36,223 nucleotides of DNA from Actinomycetota bacterium (GTDB lineage Bacteria; Actinomycetota; Acidimicrobiia; Acidimicrobiales; AC-14), in assembly GCA_040754375.1 (NCBI GenBank), contig JBFMCT010000033.1, forward strand, positions 1 through 36,223, given 5' to 3'. Under the pieces are notes generated by a model. That model saw only the letters and a list, made by a program, of their open reading frames with translations, was not told where the DNA came from and made no database searches. Position 1 is the first letter of the stretch; each line of letters begins with the position of its first letter. Of this stretch, positions 25,314 to 33,900 are shown piece by piece. The position numbers and the translations under genes were made by a program.

Positions 25314-25589
25314 CTGGCTGCGAGGTTAGGCCCGCCCCGGCCCGCCGTACAGGGCCGCATCTGCTCGGGACCGAGCGGGTACCAGCCGATGACGCCGGCC
25401 TCGGCCAGGCCGTTTCGTGGTCCCACAGGGACCTGACAACCTCACGACCGTGCGAACGGAGGCCGTCGGGGACACCATCGGCCTGCTCTGACGACCAAGA
25501 GCCAGAGCTGGCGCTCGCCGTCAGTGCCGGCTTCGAGCTCGGCCTTGGGTAACCGCGGAGACCTGGCGGCCGTGAAGCGCGGTCGTCAC
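25314..25589. other. Intergenic stretch with possible decayed coding sequence
   Basis: 276 bases between the SRPBCC and msrA genes. On the minus strand one frame reads HGREVVRSLWDHET and another, just after it, GLAEAGVIGWYPLGPEQM. Joined by a single frameshift they look protein-like, which suggests a decayed gene, but I cannot name it. The stretch should also contain the promoter of the downstream operon; I see no convincing one. Confidence 0.25.
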
Positions 25590-26243
25590 CTACTCGGCCG
25601 CGGCCAATCCGATAGGGCAGCTGACACCTGTCCCGCCCAGGCCGCAGTAGCCGCCCGGGTTACGGGCCAGGTACTGCTGGTGGTAGTCCTCGGCGTAGTA
25701 GAAGGCGGGGGCGGGACGGACCTCGGTGGTGACCTGGCCGAAACCGGCGGCCGTGAGCTTTTCCTGGTAGGCGGCGCGCGACGCCTCGGCCGCTCGTTGC
25801 TGGTCGGGGCCGTAGGTGTAGACGGCCGAGCGGTACTGGGTGCCGACGTCGTTGCCCTGGCGCATGCCCTGGGTCGGGTCGTGGCCCTCCCAGAAGGCCC
25901 GCAGCAGGTCGTCGTAGGTCACCTTGGCCGGGTCGAAGACGACCAGCACGACCTCGGCGTGCCCGGTGCGCCCGCTGCACACCTCCTCGTAGGTGGGGTT
26001 GGGCGTGAACCCGCCGGCGTAGCCGACGGCCGTCGTGTACACCCCCTCGGTCAGCCAGAACTTGCGCTCCGCCCCCCAGAAGCAGCCCATGGCGAACACC
26101 GCCGTCTCGTGGCCCTCGGGGAAGGGCGGCTCGATGGGGTGACCGTTCACCAGGTGGGTGCCGGTGATGGGCATCGGGCGGCTGCGGCCGGGCAGCGCCC
26201 GCTCGGCCATGACCATCTCGCTCTTGTGCCTCGGGAAGAACAT
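25590..26243 (-). CDS. msrA: Peptide-methionine (S)-S-oxide reductase
   Basis: Repairs oxidised methionine (S-epimer). The catalytic motif GCFWG carries Cys54, and the resolving Cys residues lie in [14 protein letters not shown] near the C-terminus. At 217 residues it is the long actinobacterial form with a 45-residue N-terminal extension. I prefer ATG 26243 to the adjacent GTG 26246 because GAGGAG is 4 bases from the former and only 1 from the latter. It stands alone, head to head with the TIR remnant 92 bases away. Confidence 0.95.
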   Translation of the reverse strand: MFFPRHKSEMVMAERALPGRSRPMPITGTHLVNGHPIEPPFPEGHETAVFAMGCFWGAERKFWLTEGVYTTAVGYAGGFTPNPTYEEVCSGRTGHAEVVLVVFDPAKVTYDDLLRAFWEGHDPTQGMRQGNDVGTQYRSAVYTYGPDQQRAAEASRAAYQEKLTAAGFGQVTTEVRPAPAFYYAEDYHQQYLARNPGGYCGLGGTGVSCPIGLAAAE

Positions 26244-26321
26244 CACGCTCCTCAGTCTGTGTCTCGCTCCGCCCGTAACAACATCGGCCCCGGGCCGGCG
26301 GTTCCCGCCAGACCTTACGAG

Positions 26322-26327
26322 TAGCTT
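26322..26327 (+). promoter_or_regulatory. Candidate -10 box of the TIR fragment (leaderless)
   Basis: TAGCTT ends 8 bases before the ATG at 26336 and no ribosome-binding site lies between, the same layout as at glyS and uppS. If functional, the fragment is still transcribed. Confidence 0.35.
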
Positions 26328-26335
26328 GCGCTGCG

Positions 26336-26500
26336 ATGGCGGCGTTCACCCACGACGTGTTCGTGAGCTACGCATCGGCGGACCGCGCCGTGGCGACCGA
26401 CCTGGCCGCGCGCCTGCGCGGCCGGGGCCTGCGAGTGTGGTTCGACGAGTGGGAGATCGAGCCGCCTCGGATGTCGGTCGTACACGGGGCGAGCGGGTAG
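26336..26500 (+). pseudogene. TIR-domain N-terminal fragment
   Basis: 54 codons. HDVFVSYASADRAVATDLA is a textbook TIR strand A/helix A, and GLRVWFDEWEIEP matches strand B, the BB-loop and the Glu that lies at the catalytic position in NAD-cleaving TIR domains. The normal next residues (GD-x-I...) are replaced by PRMSVVHGASG and a stop, so about two thirds of the domain are missing. TIR domains serve as NADase effectors in several bacterial defence systems. Here the fragment lies alone between msrA and dnaG with no sensor or partner gene, so it is most likely the scar of a deleted gene. The dnaG promoter begins a few bases after its stop. Confidence 0.7.
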
Positions 26501-26507
26501 CTCGGGG

Positions 26508-26513
26508 TACCCT
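26508..26513 (+). promoter_or_regulatory. Candidate -10 box of dnaG
   Basis: TACCCT lies 12 bases before the dnaG ATG. Transcription would start about 5 bases before the start codon, giving an almost leaderless dnaG-rpoD transcript. No -35 box is recognisable. Confidence 0.35.
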
Positions 26514-26525
26514 CCGGCACTAACC

Positions 26526-28259
26526 ATGGGGATAATGCAGGAGGACGTGGCCCGGGTGAGGGCGGCGTCGGACCTGGCGGGCATCGCCGGGGAGCACATC
26601 GCGCTGAAGCGGGTGGGCCGGCGCTACCAGGGGCTGTGCCCGTTCCACGCCGAGAAGTCGCCGTCGTTCTCGGTCAACGCGGCCGAGGGGCTGTATTACT
26701 GCTTCGGGTGCGGGGCCAAGGGCGACGTGATCACCTTCGTGCGGGAGGTGGAGCACCTCGACTTCGCCGAGGCCGTGGAGCGGCTGGCCGCCCGGGCGGG
26801 GATCAGCATCCGCTACGACGACGCCTCGCCCGCGGCCGCGGCCGAGCGCAAGCGGCTGGGCGTGCTGCGCGACGCTTTGGCCCGGGCCGTGGAGTGGTAC
26901 CACGAGCGCCTGCTGTCGGCGCCCGACGCCGTACCCGCCCGCCACTACCTGCGGGCCGAGCGAGGCTATGGCAGCGAGGTGGTGCGGGCCTACAAGCTGG
27001 GCTGGGCGCCTCAGTCGGGCGACGCCCTGGGCCGGGCCCTGCGCCTGCCCGACGACGTGCTGCGCGACGCCGGGCTGGGGGCCGCCTTCCGGGGCCGGCT
27101 GCTGTTCCCCATCTTCGACTCCAAGGGCGACCCGGTGGGGTTCGGGGGGCGGGCGCTGCCCGGGGGGCCCGGCCCCAAGTACCGCAACTCCCCCGAGACC
27201 GCCCTCTACAAGAAGAGCCGGGTGCTCTACGGGCTGAACTGGGCCAAGGGGGCCATCGTGGCGGCCGGCGAGGTCGTGATCTGCGAGGGCTACACCGACG
27301 TGATCGGGCTGCACCAGGCCGGGGTGGGCCAGGCCGTGGCCACGTGCGGGACGGCCCTGGGCGAGGAGCAGGTGCAGATGCTCAAGAACTTCGCCCGCCG
27401 GCTGGTGCTGGCCTACGACGCCGACGCTGCCGGCCAGGCGGCCGCCGAGCGGGTATACGAGTGGGAGCGCAAGTTCGACATCGACGTGGCCGTGGCCGCC
27501 CTGCCCGCCGGCCAGGACCCCGCCGACCTGGCCCGGCGCGACCCCGAGGCCCTGAAGGGGGCCGTGGCCGAGGCCCGGCCGTTCCTGGAGTTCCGCCTGG
27601 GGCGGGTGCTGGCGGCGGCCGACGTCCGCTCGGTGGAGGGCCGGGCACGGGCGGCCGAGGCCGCGCTGGCGGTGGTGGGCGAGCACCCCAGCGAGCTGGT
27701 GCGGGACCAGTACGTAATGGTGGTGGCCGACCGTACGGGCATCGACCCCGACCGCCTGCGGGACCGGCTGGGGCGGAGGGGACGGGGGGCGCCGGGTACG
27801 CGGCCGGGCGGGGGGCCGCCGCCGGCCTCGTTCCTGCGCGCCCGTGACCCGCACCGGGCCGAGGTCGAGGCCTTGCGGGTGGCCGTGCACCGTCCCGAGG
27901 AGGTGGCCGACCGGTTGCACGAGGCCCTGTTCGAACCCGGGGTGGGGAGGCGGGCGTATGTAGCCCTGGCCTCGTCCGAGACCCTCCACGACGCCATCGA
28001 GGCAGCCGAGCCGGGGGCCGCCGCCCTGCTCCAGAGACTGGCCGTGGAAGACGACGACCCCGACCCAGACGGCGTGCTGGCCGCTCTGGCCGACAAGGCG
28101 GCCCGGGCCGCGCTGGCCGACCTCGAGGCCCGGGGGGCGACCACCGAGATCGCCTGGCTCAAGCCGACCATCGAGGAGCTGGGCGAATCGGCGACGAGGC
28201 CGGCAGCCACCGACCGGTTGGTACGCTGGCTGGCAGAACGGCCCGGGGGAGAAGCATGA
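26526..28259 (+). CDS. dnaG: DNA primase
   Basis: Makes RNA primers for replication. The CHC2 zinc module is complete: C38, H41, C59 and C62. The TOPRIM core has [18 protein letters not shown] (Glu as metal ligand), with [15 protein letters not shown] downstream. The C-terminal helicase-interacting region is Ala/Arg-rich and poorly conserved, as usual. The 577-residue length is a little short for the family. ATG 26526 matches the family N-terminus; ATG 26535 is three codons in. The stop overlaps the ATG of an 11-codon ORF that leads into rpoD, so primase and sigma factor form an operon, a classic macromolecular-synthesis arrangement. Confidence 0.96.
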   Translation: MGIMQEDVARVRAASDLAGIAGEHIALKRVGRRYQGLCPFHAEKSPSFSVNAAEGLYYCFGCGAKGDVITFVREVEHLDFAEAVERLAARAGISIRYDDASPAAAAERKRLGVLRDALARAVEWYHERLLSAPDAVPARHYLRAERGYGSEVVRAYKLGWAPQSGDALGRALRLPDDVLRDAGLGAAFRGRLLFPIFDSKGDPVGFGGRALPGGPGPKYRNSPETALYKKSRVLYGLNWAKGAIVAAGEVVICEGYTDVIGLHQAGVGQAVATCGTALGEEQVQMLKNFARRLVLAYDADAAGQAAAERVYEWERKFDIDVAVAALPAGQDPADLARRDPEALKGAVAEARPFLEFRLGRVLAAADVRSVEGRARAAEAALAVVGEHPSELVRDQYVMVVADRTGIDPDRLRDRLGRRGRGAPGTRPGGGPPPASFLRARDPHRAEVEALRVAVHRPEEVADRLHEALFEPGVGRRAYVALASSETLHDAIEAAEPGAAALLQRLAVEDDDPDPDGVLAALADKAARAALADLEARGATTEIAWLKPTIEELGESATRPAATDRLVRWLAERPGGEA

Positions 28260-28291
28260 AGTCCGGAGAGCGCCCCAGCGCAGACCAGTGA
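28256..28291 (+). CDS. 11-codon coupling ORF between dnaG and rpoD
   Basis: ATG at 28256 overlaps the dnaG stop (ATGA). The ORF reads 11 codons and its TGA overlaps the rpoD GTG (GTGA). GGGGGAG at 28246-28252 provides a good ribosome-binding site for it, whereas rpoD has none within 10 bases except GGAGAG further upstream. It may serve to hand ribosomes from dnaG to rpoD rather than to make a functional peptide. It could also be chance. Confidence 0.35.
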   Translation: MKSGERPSADQ

Positions 28292-30021
28292 GCGACGACG
28301 CCGAGAGGACGGGGGTCGAGGCCCGCCCAGTTGGCGCCGACGTCGAGCTGTCGGTGCCGGTAGGGGTCCCCACCGAGGACTTCGGGCGTCTGCTGGAGGC
28401 CGGCCGCCAGAGCCGGGCACTGTCGCTCGACGACGTGATGGCCGTGCTGCGCCACGTCGAGCTGACCCCCGACGTGATCGACACCGTGCGCCACCGCCTG
28501 GCCGCCGAGGGCATCGAGCTCGACGAGTCCGTCGAGGAGGCCGACCCCGTCGAGCTACTGATGACCCTTCCGGCCGAGGAGGGGCCGGGGCTCTCCGTTC
28601 TGGCTGGCGAGGTCCCCGCCGGCGACGCGGGCGAGGACGAGCCCGGCCGGGCAGTGGCTCTCGACGTTGGCGGACCGGCACTGGCCGGCGGGCGCGACCC
28701 CCTCGACGACCTCAGGGACCGCGACCGCCTCGACGACCGCGACCGTCTCGTCGGCGACCTCGATCACCGGGATCGCCTCGACGGGCGCGGCCGCCTCGAT
28801 GCCGACGACGGCCTGATCGACGACGGCGAACGCCTCGACGGCCTCAGCGGCCGCGACCGCCTCGCCGACAGCGGCGGCCTGATCGACGACCTCGATGACC
28901 GCGGCCGCCTCGATGGCGGCGGCGGCGTCGATGACCCGGCCGGCCCAGCGCCCGCCGGCACCGTGGCCGGGCGCGCCGGGGCGGTTGGGGGCGGGCCGGC
29001 GACGGCGTCCCCGGCTTCGGGCACCGGCCAGTCGCCGGCCGCGGCCGCCGCGGCCGCCGCCCGTGAAGCCAACCGGGTGGGCGGGGCGGCCGCTGACCCG
29101 GTGCGGACCTATCTCAAAGAGATCGGCAAGGTCGACCTGCTCGACGGCGCCCAGGAGGTCGGGCTGGCCCGGCGCATCGAAGCCGGCCAGGAGGCCGAGA
29201 CCCTCCTGGCCGCCGAGGAGCTGCTGGAGGGCCTGGGGGCGCAGGCGTCCGACGCCCGGATGCGGGCCTTGCGTCGCCTCAAGGCCGACGGCGAGGTGGC
29301 CAAGCGTCTGCTGATCGAGGCCAACCTCAGGCTGGTGGTGTCGATCGCCAAGCGGTACATGGGCCGGGGGCTGATGTTCCTCGACCTCATCCAGGAGGGC
29401 AACCTCGGGCTCATCCGGGCCGTGGAGAAGTTCGACTACACCAAGGGCTTCAAGTTCTCGACCTACGCCACGTGGTGGATCCGCCAGGCCATCACCAGGG
29501 CCATCGCCGACCAGGCCCGCACCATTCGCATCCCCGTCCACATGGTCGAGACCATCAACTCTGTATTGAGGGTCCAGCGTCAGCTACTCCAGGAGCTTGG
29601 ACGTGAACCTACGGTCGAGGAGCTGGCCGTCAAGGTGAACATGGCCCCCGCCCGGGTGCGGGAGATCCAGCGCATCGCCCAGGAGCCGGTGTCGCTCGAG
29701 ACCCCGGTGGGCCAGGAGGACGACAGCCAGCTCGGCGATTTCATCGAGGACGTGCAGGCCGTGGCCCCGGCCGAAGCCGCCGCCCGGGCCATGCTCACCG
29801 AGGCCGTGCTCGAAGCCCTCGAGCAGCTCACCGACCGCGAGCGCAAGATCGTCCGGCTGCGCTTCGGCCTTGAGGACGGCCAGGTGCGGACCCTCGAGGA
29901 GGTCGGCCGGGAGTTCGGCGTGACCCGGGAGCGGATCCGCCAGATCGAGGCCAAGACCCTGGCCAAGCTCCGCCACCCCATGCGCAGCCAGAAGCTGCGC
30001 GACTACCTCGACGAGGAGTGA
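28288..30021 (+). CDS. rpoD: Primary RNA polymerase sigma factor (RpoD/SigA type)
   Basis: 577 residues. A region 1.1-like helical segment (about 25-90) is followed by a repetitive Asp/Arg/Leu-rich insert at 138-220 and an Ala/Gly/Pro linker. Region 1.2 begins near 270 ([16 protein letters not shown]). Region 2 has the conserved [16 protein letters not shown] and FDLIQEGN-like core (here FLDLIQEGN) with [10 protein letters not shown] for -10 recognition. Region 4 ends with the helix-turn-helix [17 protein letters not shown]. All parts needed for promoter recognition are present, so this is the housekeeping sigma factor. The GTG start is coupled to the short ORF before it. The 3' end overlaps the YtxH-like gene by 19 bases. 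Confidence 0.95.
   Translation: MSDDAERTGVEARPVGADVELSVPVGVPTEDFGRLLEAGRQSRALSLDDVMAVLRHVELTPDVIDTVRHRLAAEGIELDESVEEADPVELLMTLPAEEGPGLSVLAGEVPAGDAGEDEPGRAVALDVGGPALAGGRDPLDDLRDRDRLDDRDRLVGDLDHRDRLDGRGRLDADDGLIDDGERLDGLSGRDRLADSGGLIDDLDDRGRLDGGGGVDDPAGPAPAGTVAGRAGAVGGGPATASPASGTGQSPAAAAAAAAREANRVGGAAADPVRTYLKEIGKVDLLDGAQEVGLARRIEAGQEAETLLAAEELLEGLGAQASDARMRALRRLKADGEVAKRLLIEANLRLVVSIAKRYMGRGLMFLDLIQEGNLGLIRAVEKFDYTKGFKFSTYATWWIRQAITRAIADQARTIRIPVHMVETINSVLRVQRQLLQELGREPTVEELAVKVNMAPARVREIQRIAQEPVSLETPVGQEDDSQLGDFIEDVQAVAPAEAAARAMLTEAVLEALEQLTDRERKIVRLRFGLEDGQVRTLEEVGREFGVTRERIRQIEAKTLAKLRHPMRSQKLRDYLDEE
28699..28947 (+). repeat. Degenerate CGCCTCGA-based repeat inside rpoD
   Basis: The core CGCCTCGAC or CGCCTCGAT recurs at irregular 18-60 base steps, and the 15-base word GGCCTGATCGACGAC occurs twice, 66 bases apart. 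It encodes a DRDRLDD/DGRGRLD-like charged stretch. The pattern suggests growth by slippage. Confidence 0.6.
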
Positions 30022-30395
30022 GGGCCGCCCGGCGGCGGGGGAGCGGCCCCGCCCGGGTTGGCGGCCGGGGGGATGGTGGCCGTGCCGTTGGGCGAACCGT
30101 CGGCGTGCCCGTTGCTCGGCGGGCGGTGGGGGAGGACCTTGTCGGGGATGTGGTCCCGAGCGGCCCGGGCTGTCTCGACCACCTTGGCCTTGACCGTGGT
30201 GGTCACGGCCTCGGTCGCTTTGCCCAACTGTTCGTCGACGGCCGTGCGCACCGTGGCGGCCAGGGCCTGGGCCCGGGGTGACTCGGCTATCGCCCGGAGG
30301 CGGCGGTTGATCTCGTCGTAGCGGGGGCGCCCGGCCTTGGCGCCCAGGTAGTAGCCGGCCGCGAAGCCGGCGCCGAAGGCGAGCTTGTACTTCAT
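30003..30395 (-). CDS. YtxH-like small membrane-anchored protein
   Basis: 130 residues. The N-terminus ([20 protein letters not shown]) is a short Gly-rich membrane segment ending in the AGR-x-R-Y motif of YtxH-type proteins. A long amphipathic Ala/Thr/Val/Lys helix follows (about 45-95) and the tail is Pro/Gly-rich. Such proteins are often linked to envelope stress, with no defined activity. ATG 30395 is chosen because the membrane segment starts right there; the longer frame upstream would run through a tRNA gene. Its 3' end overlaps the rpoD stop region by 19 bases on the opposite strand. Confidence 0.75.
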   Translation of the reverse strand: MKYKLAFGAGFAAGYYLGAKAGRPRYDEINRRLRAIAESPRAQALAATVRTAVDEQLGKATEAVTTTVKAKVVETARAARDHIPDKVLPHRPPSNGHADGSPNGTATIPPAANPGGAAPPPPGGPHSSSR

Positions 30396-30437
30396 CGTTC
30401 TGGGGGTACCCGCCTCGGACGGATGCCAACCGGCACG

Positions 30438-30511
30438 CTCCGGGGGTGGGACTCGAACCCACAACAAACGGCTTAACAGGCCGCTGCTCTGCCGAATTGA
30501 GCTACCCCGGA
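30438..30511 (-). tRNA. tRNA-Asn (GTT)
   Basis: A complete 74-base cloverleaf on the minus strand: acceptor TCCGGGG/CCCCGGA, D-stem GCTC/GAGC, anticodon stem GCGGC/GCCGT with loop CTGTTAA, five-base variable loop, T-stem GTGGG/CCCAC with loop TTCGAGT, and G as discriminator base. The anticodon GTT is at 30475-30477 on the plus strand (as AAC). The CCA end is not encoded. Confidence 0.95.
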
Positions 30512-30576
30512 ATCGGCGTCGACGTTAGCAGTCTGCTTGCCGGGACGGCCCCGGGGGGCGAACATGGCGGGGCGTG

Positions 30577-30649
30577 GGGCCCGTAGCTCAGTGGTTAGAG
30601 CAGCGGACTCATAATCCGTCGGTCGCAGGTTCGATCCCTGCCGGGCCCA
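30577..30649 (+). tRNA. tRNA with CAT anticodon (elongator Met, or Ile2 read after lysidine modification)
   Basis: A complete 73-base cloverleaf: acceptor GGGCCCG/CGGGCCC, D-stem GCTC/GAGC, anticodon stem GCGGA/TCCGT with loop CTCATAA, variable loop CGGTC, T-stem GCAGG/CCTGC with loop TTCGATC, discriminator A. It lacks the three G-C pairs of initiator tRNA. The D-arm and variable loop resemble tRNA-Ile(CAT) of other bacteria as much as elongator tRNA-Met, so identity is left open. CCA is not encoded. Confidence 0.93.
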
Positions 30650-30973
30650 CGCACGTACCTCCCTTTGGGTCCATCACTCCAACACTTTGCGAAGTCGCTG
30701 GTCAACGGGAGGTAGAGGGTTGGGGGTAGGGCGGGGCGCGGCACCAACAGGTGCTTGCTCCCCCTGGGGCCCGGTGGTAGACCTCGCCTGCTTCGCGGGA
30801 CGTGTCGCGCGCCCGCACCAACCTTGTGGAGGATCGAGCGGGGCCCATGACCACAACGGAGACAACCGCCGGGGAGGTGCGGGCCACGTCGCCCGCCGCG
30901 CCCCGCCCGGGTCTGCGGTGATGGGCGCCACCTTCGCCCCGGGGGGCGGGACGGCGTGGTCCCCCGGCCGCCT
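30650..30973. other. Gene-poor leader region of the giant repeat gene
   Basis: 324 bases with no convincing gene. TACCTCCC (30656-30663) pairs perfectly with GGGAGGTA (30707-30714), and GCACC AACA GGTGC forms a small hairpin near 30743-30756. A 24-codon ORF starts at 30847 (MTTTETTAGEVRA...), without clear support. The region probably holds the promoter and a structured leader of the giant gene, but no -10/-35 pair stands out and I recognise no riboswitch. Confidence 0.4.
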
Positions 30974-33900
30974 GTGAGCCCCAAGGCCGCTCCGGTCCTG
31001 TTCACCCCTATCTCCCGGCCGCCGCAGTCCGTCTTCCGGGACCTGACGGCGCTGGTGGGGGCCGTGCTGTGCACCCTTCTCGTCTTCCTCGGGGCCGGCC
31101 CGGCGGTAGCCACCTCGGAGCCCGCCAACACCCCCACGACGGGCACGACCCTGGCCAACACCACGACCGGCACCACCCCTTCGGCCACGGCCAACGCGGG
31201 CGCTTCACCCCAAGCGACCAGCGCCGCCACCGGCCCGGCCTCGGCCAGCGCCAACGCCAGCAGCAGCGCCAACTCGGGTTCGAGCTCGTCGGCGTCGTCG
31301 CAGTCGGGGGCCACCGGGAACGCGTCCAACACCATCAACGGCGTGGTCGTCGGGGGCGACGGGGGCGCCGGGGGCACGGCCTCGCCCGTGGCCGGGCCGG
31401 GCGGGGCGGCCTCCAACAACGTGACCGGCGCCGTCGTGCCCGGTTCGTCGACCTCCACCGGCGGGGCGAGCATCGGGGCGGCCACGGCCAACGGCGGGGC
31501 GGGCGGGGCGGCCAGCGTGGTCCTCAGCCCCACGGCCCAGTCGGGTAGCAGCGGGGCGGCCACGGCCCAGTCGTCGGCCTCCAACAGTGGGGCCACGGGC
31601 AACGCCGTCTCCACGGCCATCGCCAGCCCCAGTGCCACCTCGGGTAGCTCGGGCGGCACGGGCGGGGCCCCGGCGGGCGGGGCGTCCAACCCCTTCGCGG
31701 TCAACACCGGCGTGCTCGGGATCGCCCCCGTCAACAACCGGCCGGTGAGCATGGTCTCCAGTTCGGCCGACTCCGGCGGCAGCCCCTTCGGCGGGGCGGG
31801 CACGGCCGCCGGCCCTCCCGGCCACGGAGGGGGGGCAGCCAGCGGCCAGGCCGCCACCGGGGGGCCGACGGGGTTCGGCGGCTTGGTGGCGCCCGGGGGC
31901 CCGGCACCTACCGCCAGCACCACTACGAACAACAGTGGGGCCAACCACAACAACCCGGCTGGGCCGGCGGGTGGGCCCAACGGCTCGGGGCTGACCCCCC
32001 TCGGCGGCCCCGGGGCCCCGGTCGCCCCGGCCCTGCCCACGGCCCCGGTGGCGCCCGGCCCAGCCGACGCGGCCGCCGGCAAGGTGACCCCGACGGGGGC
32101 CAACGCCCACGGCACCACGGCCGGCCAGGGACCAGCCAGCTCCAGCGGGCCGGTGGCCACCCTGGGCTCCGCCCTGGGCAAGGGCAACTCCGGTTCGACG
32201 TCGGGCTCGGGCGCGGCCTCGGGCACCACGGGTTCGGCCACCAACACGTCCTCGGTCGGCGCCCTCGGGGGCAACGGCGGGACGGGGGGCACGGCCGGCC
32301 CGGCCACCGCCGGGGGCGGGGACGCCACGGCGGCCGTGTTCGGCACCATCGGGCCCTCGGGTGCCAGCCCGTCGTCCACGGGAGGGGCCTCCATCTCGAC
32401 GGCCGACGCCAATGGCGGCATGGGCGGGGCGGCCACGGTCACCCTCGACGGCCCGACGGCCGTGAGCGGCAGTTCGGGGGCGTCCACCGCCCATTCCAGT
32501 TCCACCAACTCGGGGGCCACGGGCGACGCCGTGTCGTCGGCCACCTCCAGCCCGTCGTCGGTGTCGGGCGCCACCGGGGCCACGGGCGCCACCGGGGCGA
32601 CGACCTCGGCGCCGTCGGCCACCAACTCCGCCCCCCTGGGCAACGTGTCGGCCGCGGGCGGCGACGCCGCCTCGGGGGCATCGGGTAACTCGGGGGCCAC
32701 AGGCGGGGCCAGTGCCTGGGGCCAGGCCGAGAGCTCGGCCAACAGCGGCGCCCAGTCGGCCACCACCTCTCTTTCAGGCACGACCGGCGCGGCGTCCAAC
32801 TTCACCGACGTGGTGGTCACCGGCGGAGCGGGTGGGGCCGGGGGCACGGCCCTGCCGGTGGCCGGCCCCGGGGGCTCGGCCGCGGCCACCGTCATGGGCG
32901 GCCTCGGGGGCAGCGGCGGCGTGGGCGGGGCCATGGCCGGCGGAGCGGGTGGGGCGGCGGGGGCCGGAGGCTTCGGCCTGGGCAACCCCGGCGCGCCCGG
33001 AGGAACGGGAGGGACGGCCGGCCCGGTCGTGGGGGACATCGCCATCGGCGGCGTGGGCGGCCCCGGCGGCCCCGGCGGCCTGGGCGGGGACGGGTTCGGC
33101 GCACCGGGCGGGGCGGGCGGGGCCGGGGCCGGGGCCACGGCCGGCAACGGGTCGGCGGGCGGCGCCGGGGGTACGGCCTCGGGCAGCCCGGTGGCCCGGG
33201 GCGGGGCGTCCATCGCCAGCGGCACGGCTGACGGCGGGGCGGGCGGGGCGGCGTCGTTCAGCGCGGCGCCGGTGGCCACCACCGGGGCCTCGGGGGCCGC
33301 GACCGGCCAGTCCAGCGCCTCCAACACCGCGGCCACGGGGGCGGCGTCGTCGTCGTCGAGCTCCAGCCCTGTGGCCCAGAGCGGACGTTCGGGCGGCACG
33401 GGCGCCACCGGTGACGCCGATGCCAGCCCCACGGCTGCCAACTCGGGCGTGCTCGGCTCGGCCTCGGCCACAGGCGGGGACGCCACCTCGGGCCCCTCGG
33501 GCGACAGCGGGGCCACAGGCAGTGCCACGGCCATCGGTTCGGCCATCTCGAACGCGTCCACGGGCGCGACCGCCGAGTCGACGGCCCTGTCGGGTGCCAG
33601 CGGCGAGGCCAGCAACGAAACGTTCGCAACCGTGGCCGGCGGCACCGGGGGCAGCGGAGGCTGGGCTGCCCCTGTGGCCGCGGGCGGCGGGGCCGCCATC
33701 GCCGAGGTGGCGGGCGGCGCCGGGGGGACCGCAGGCGCGGGCGGGGCCGCCACCGGGGGCACGGGGGCGGGCGGCGGCGCCGGCGGTGACGGGTTCGGCG
33801 GCCCGGGCGGCGCGGGGGGTGACGGTGGCGGGGCAGGAGCGGTCACCTCGGTCGACGGCACGGCCGTCGGCGGCCTCGGGGGCGCAGGTGGCGCAGGCGG

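Noticed and set aside
28555-29541. A minus-strand open frame opposite the rpoD repeat, with an Ala/Val/Glu repeat
   Set aside because: It is the antisense reading of the CGCCTCGA repeat and extends across conserved sigma region 2, which fixes the plus strand as coding.
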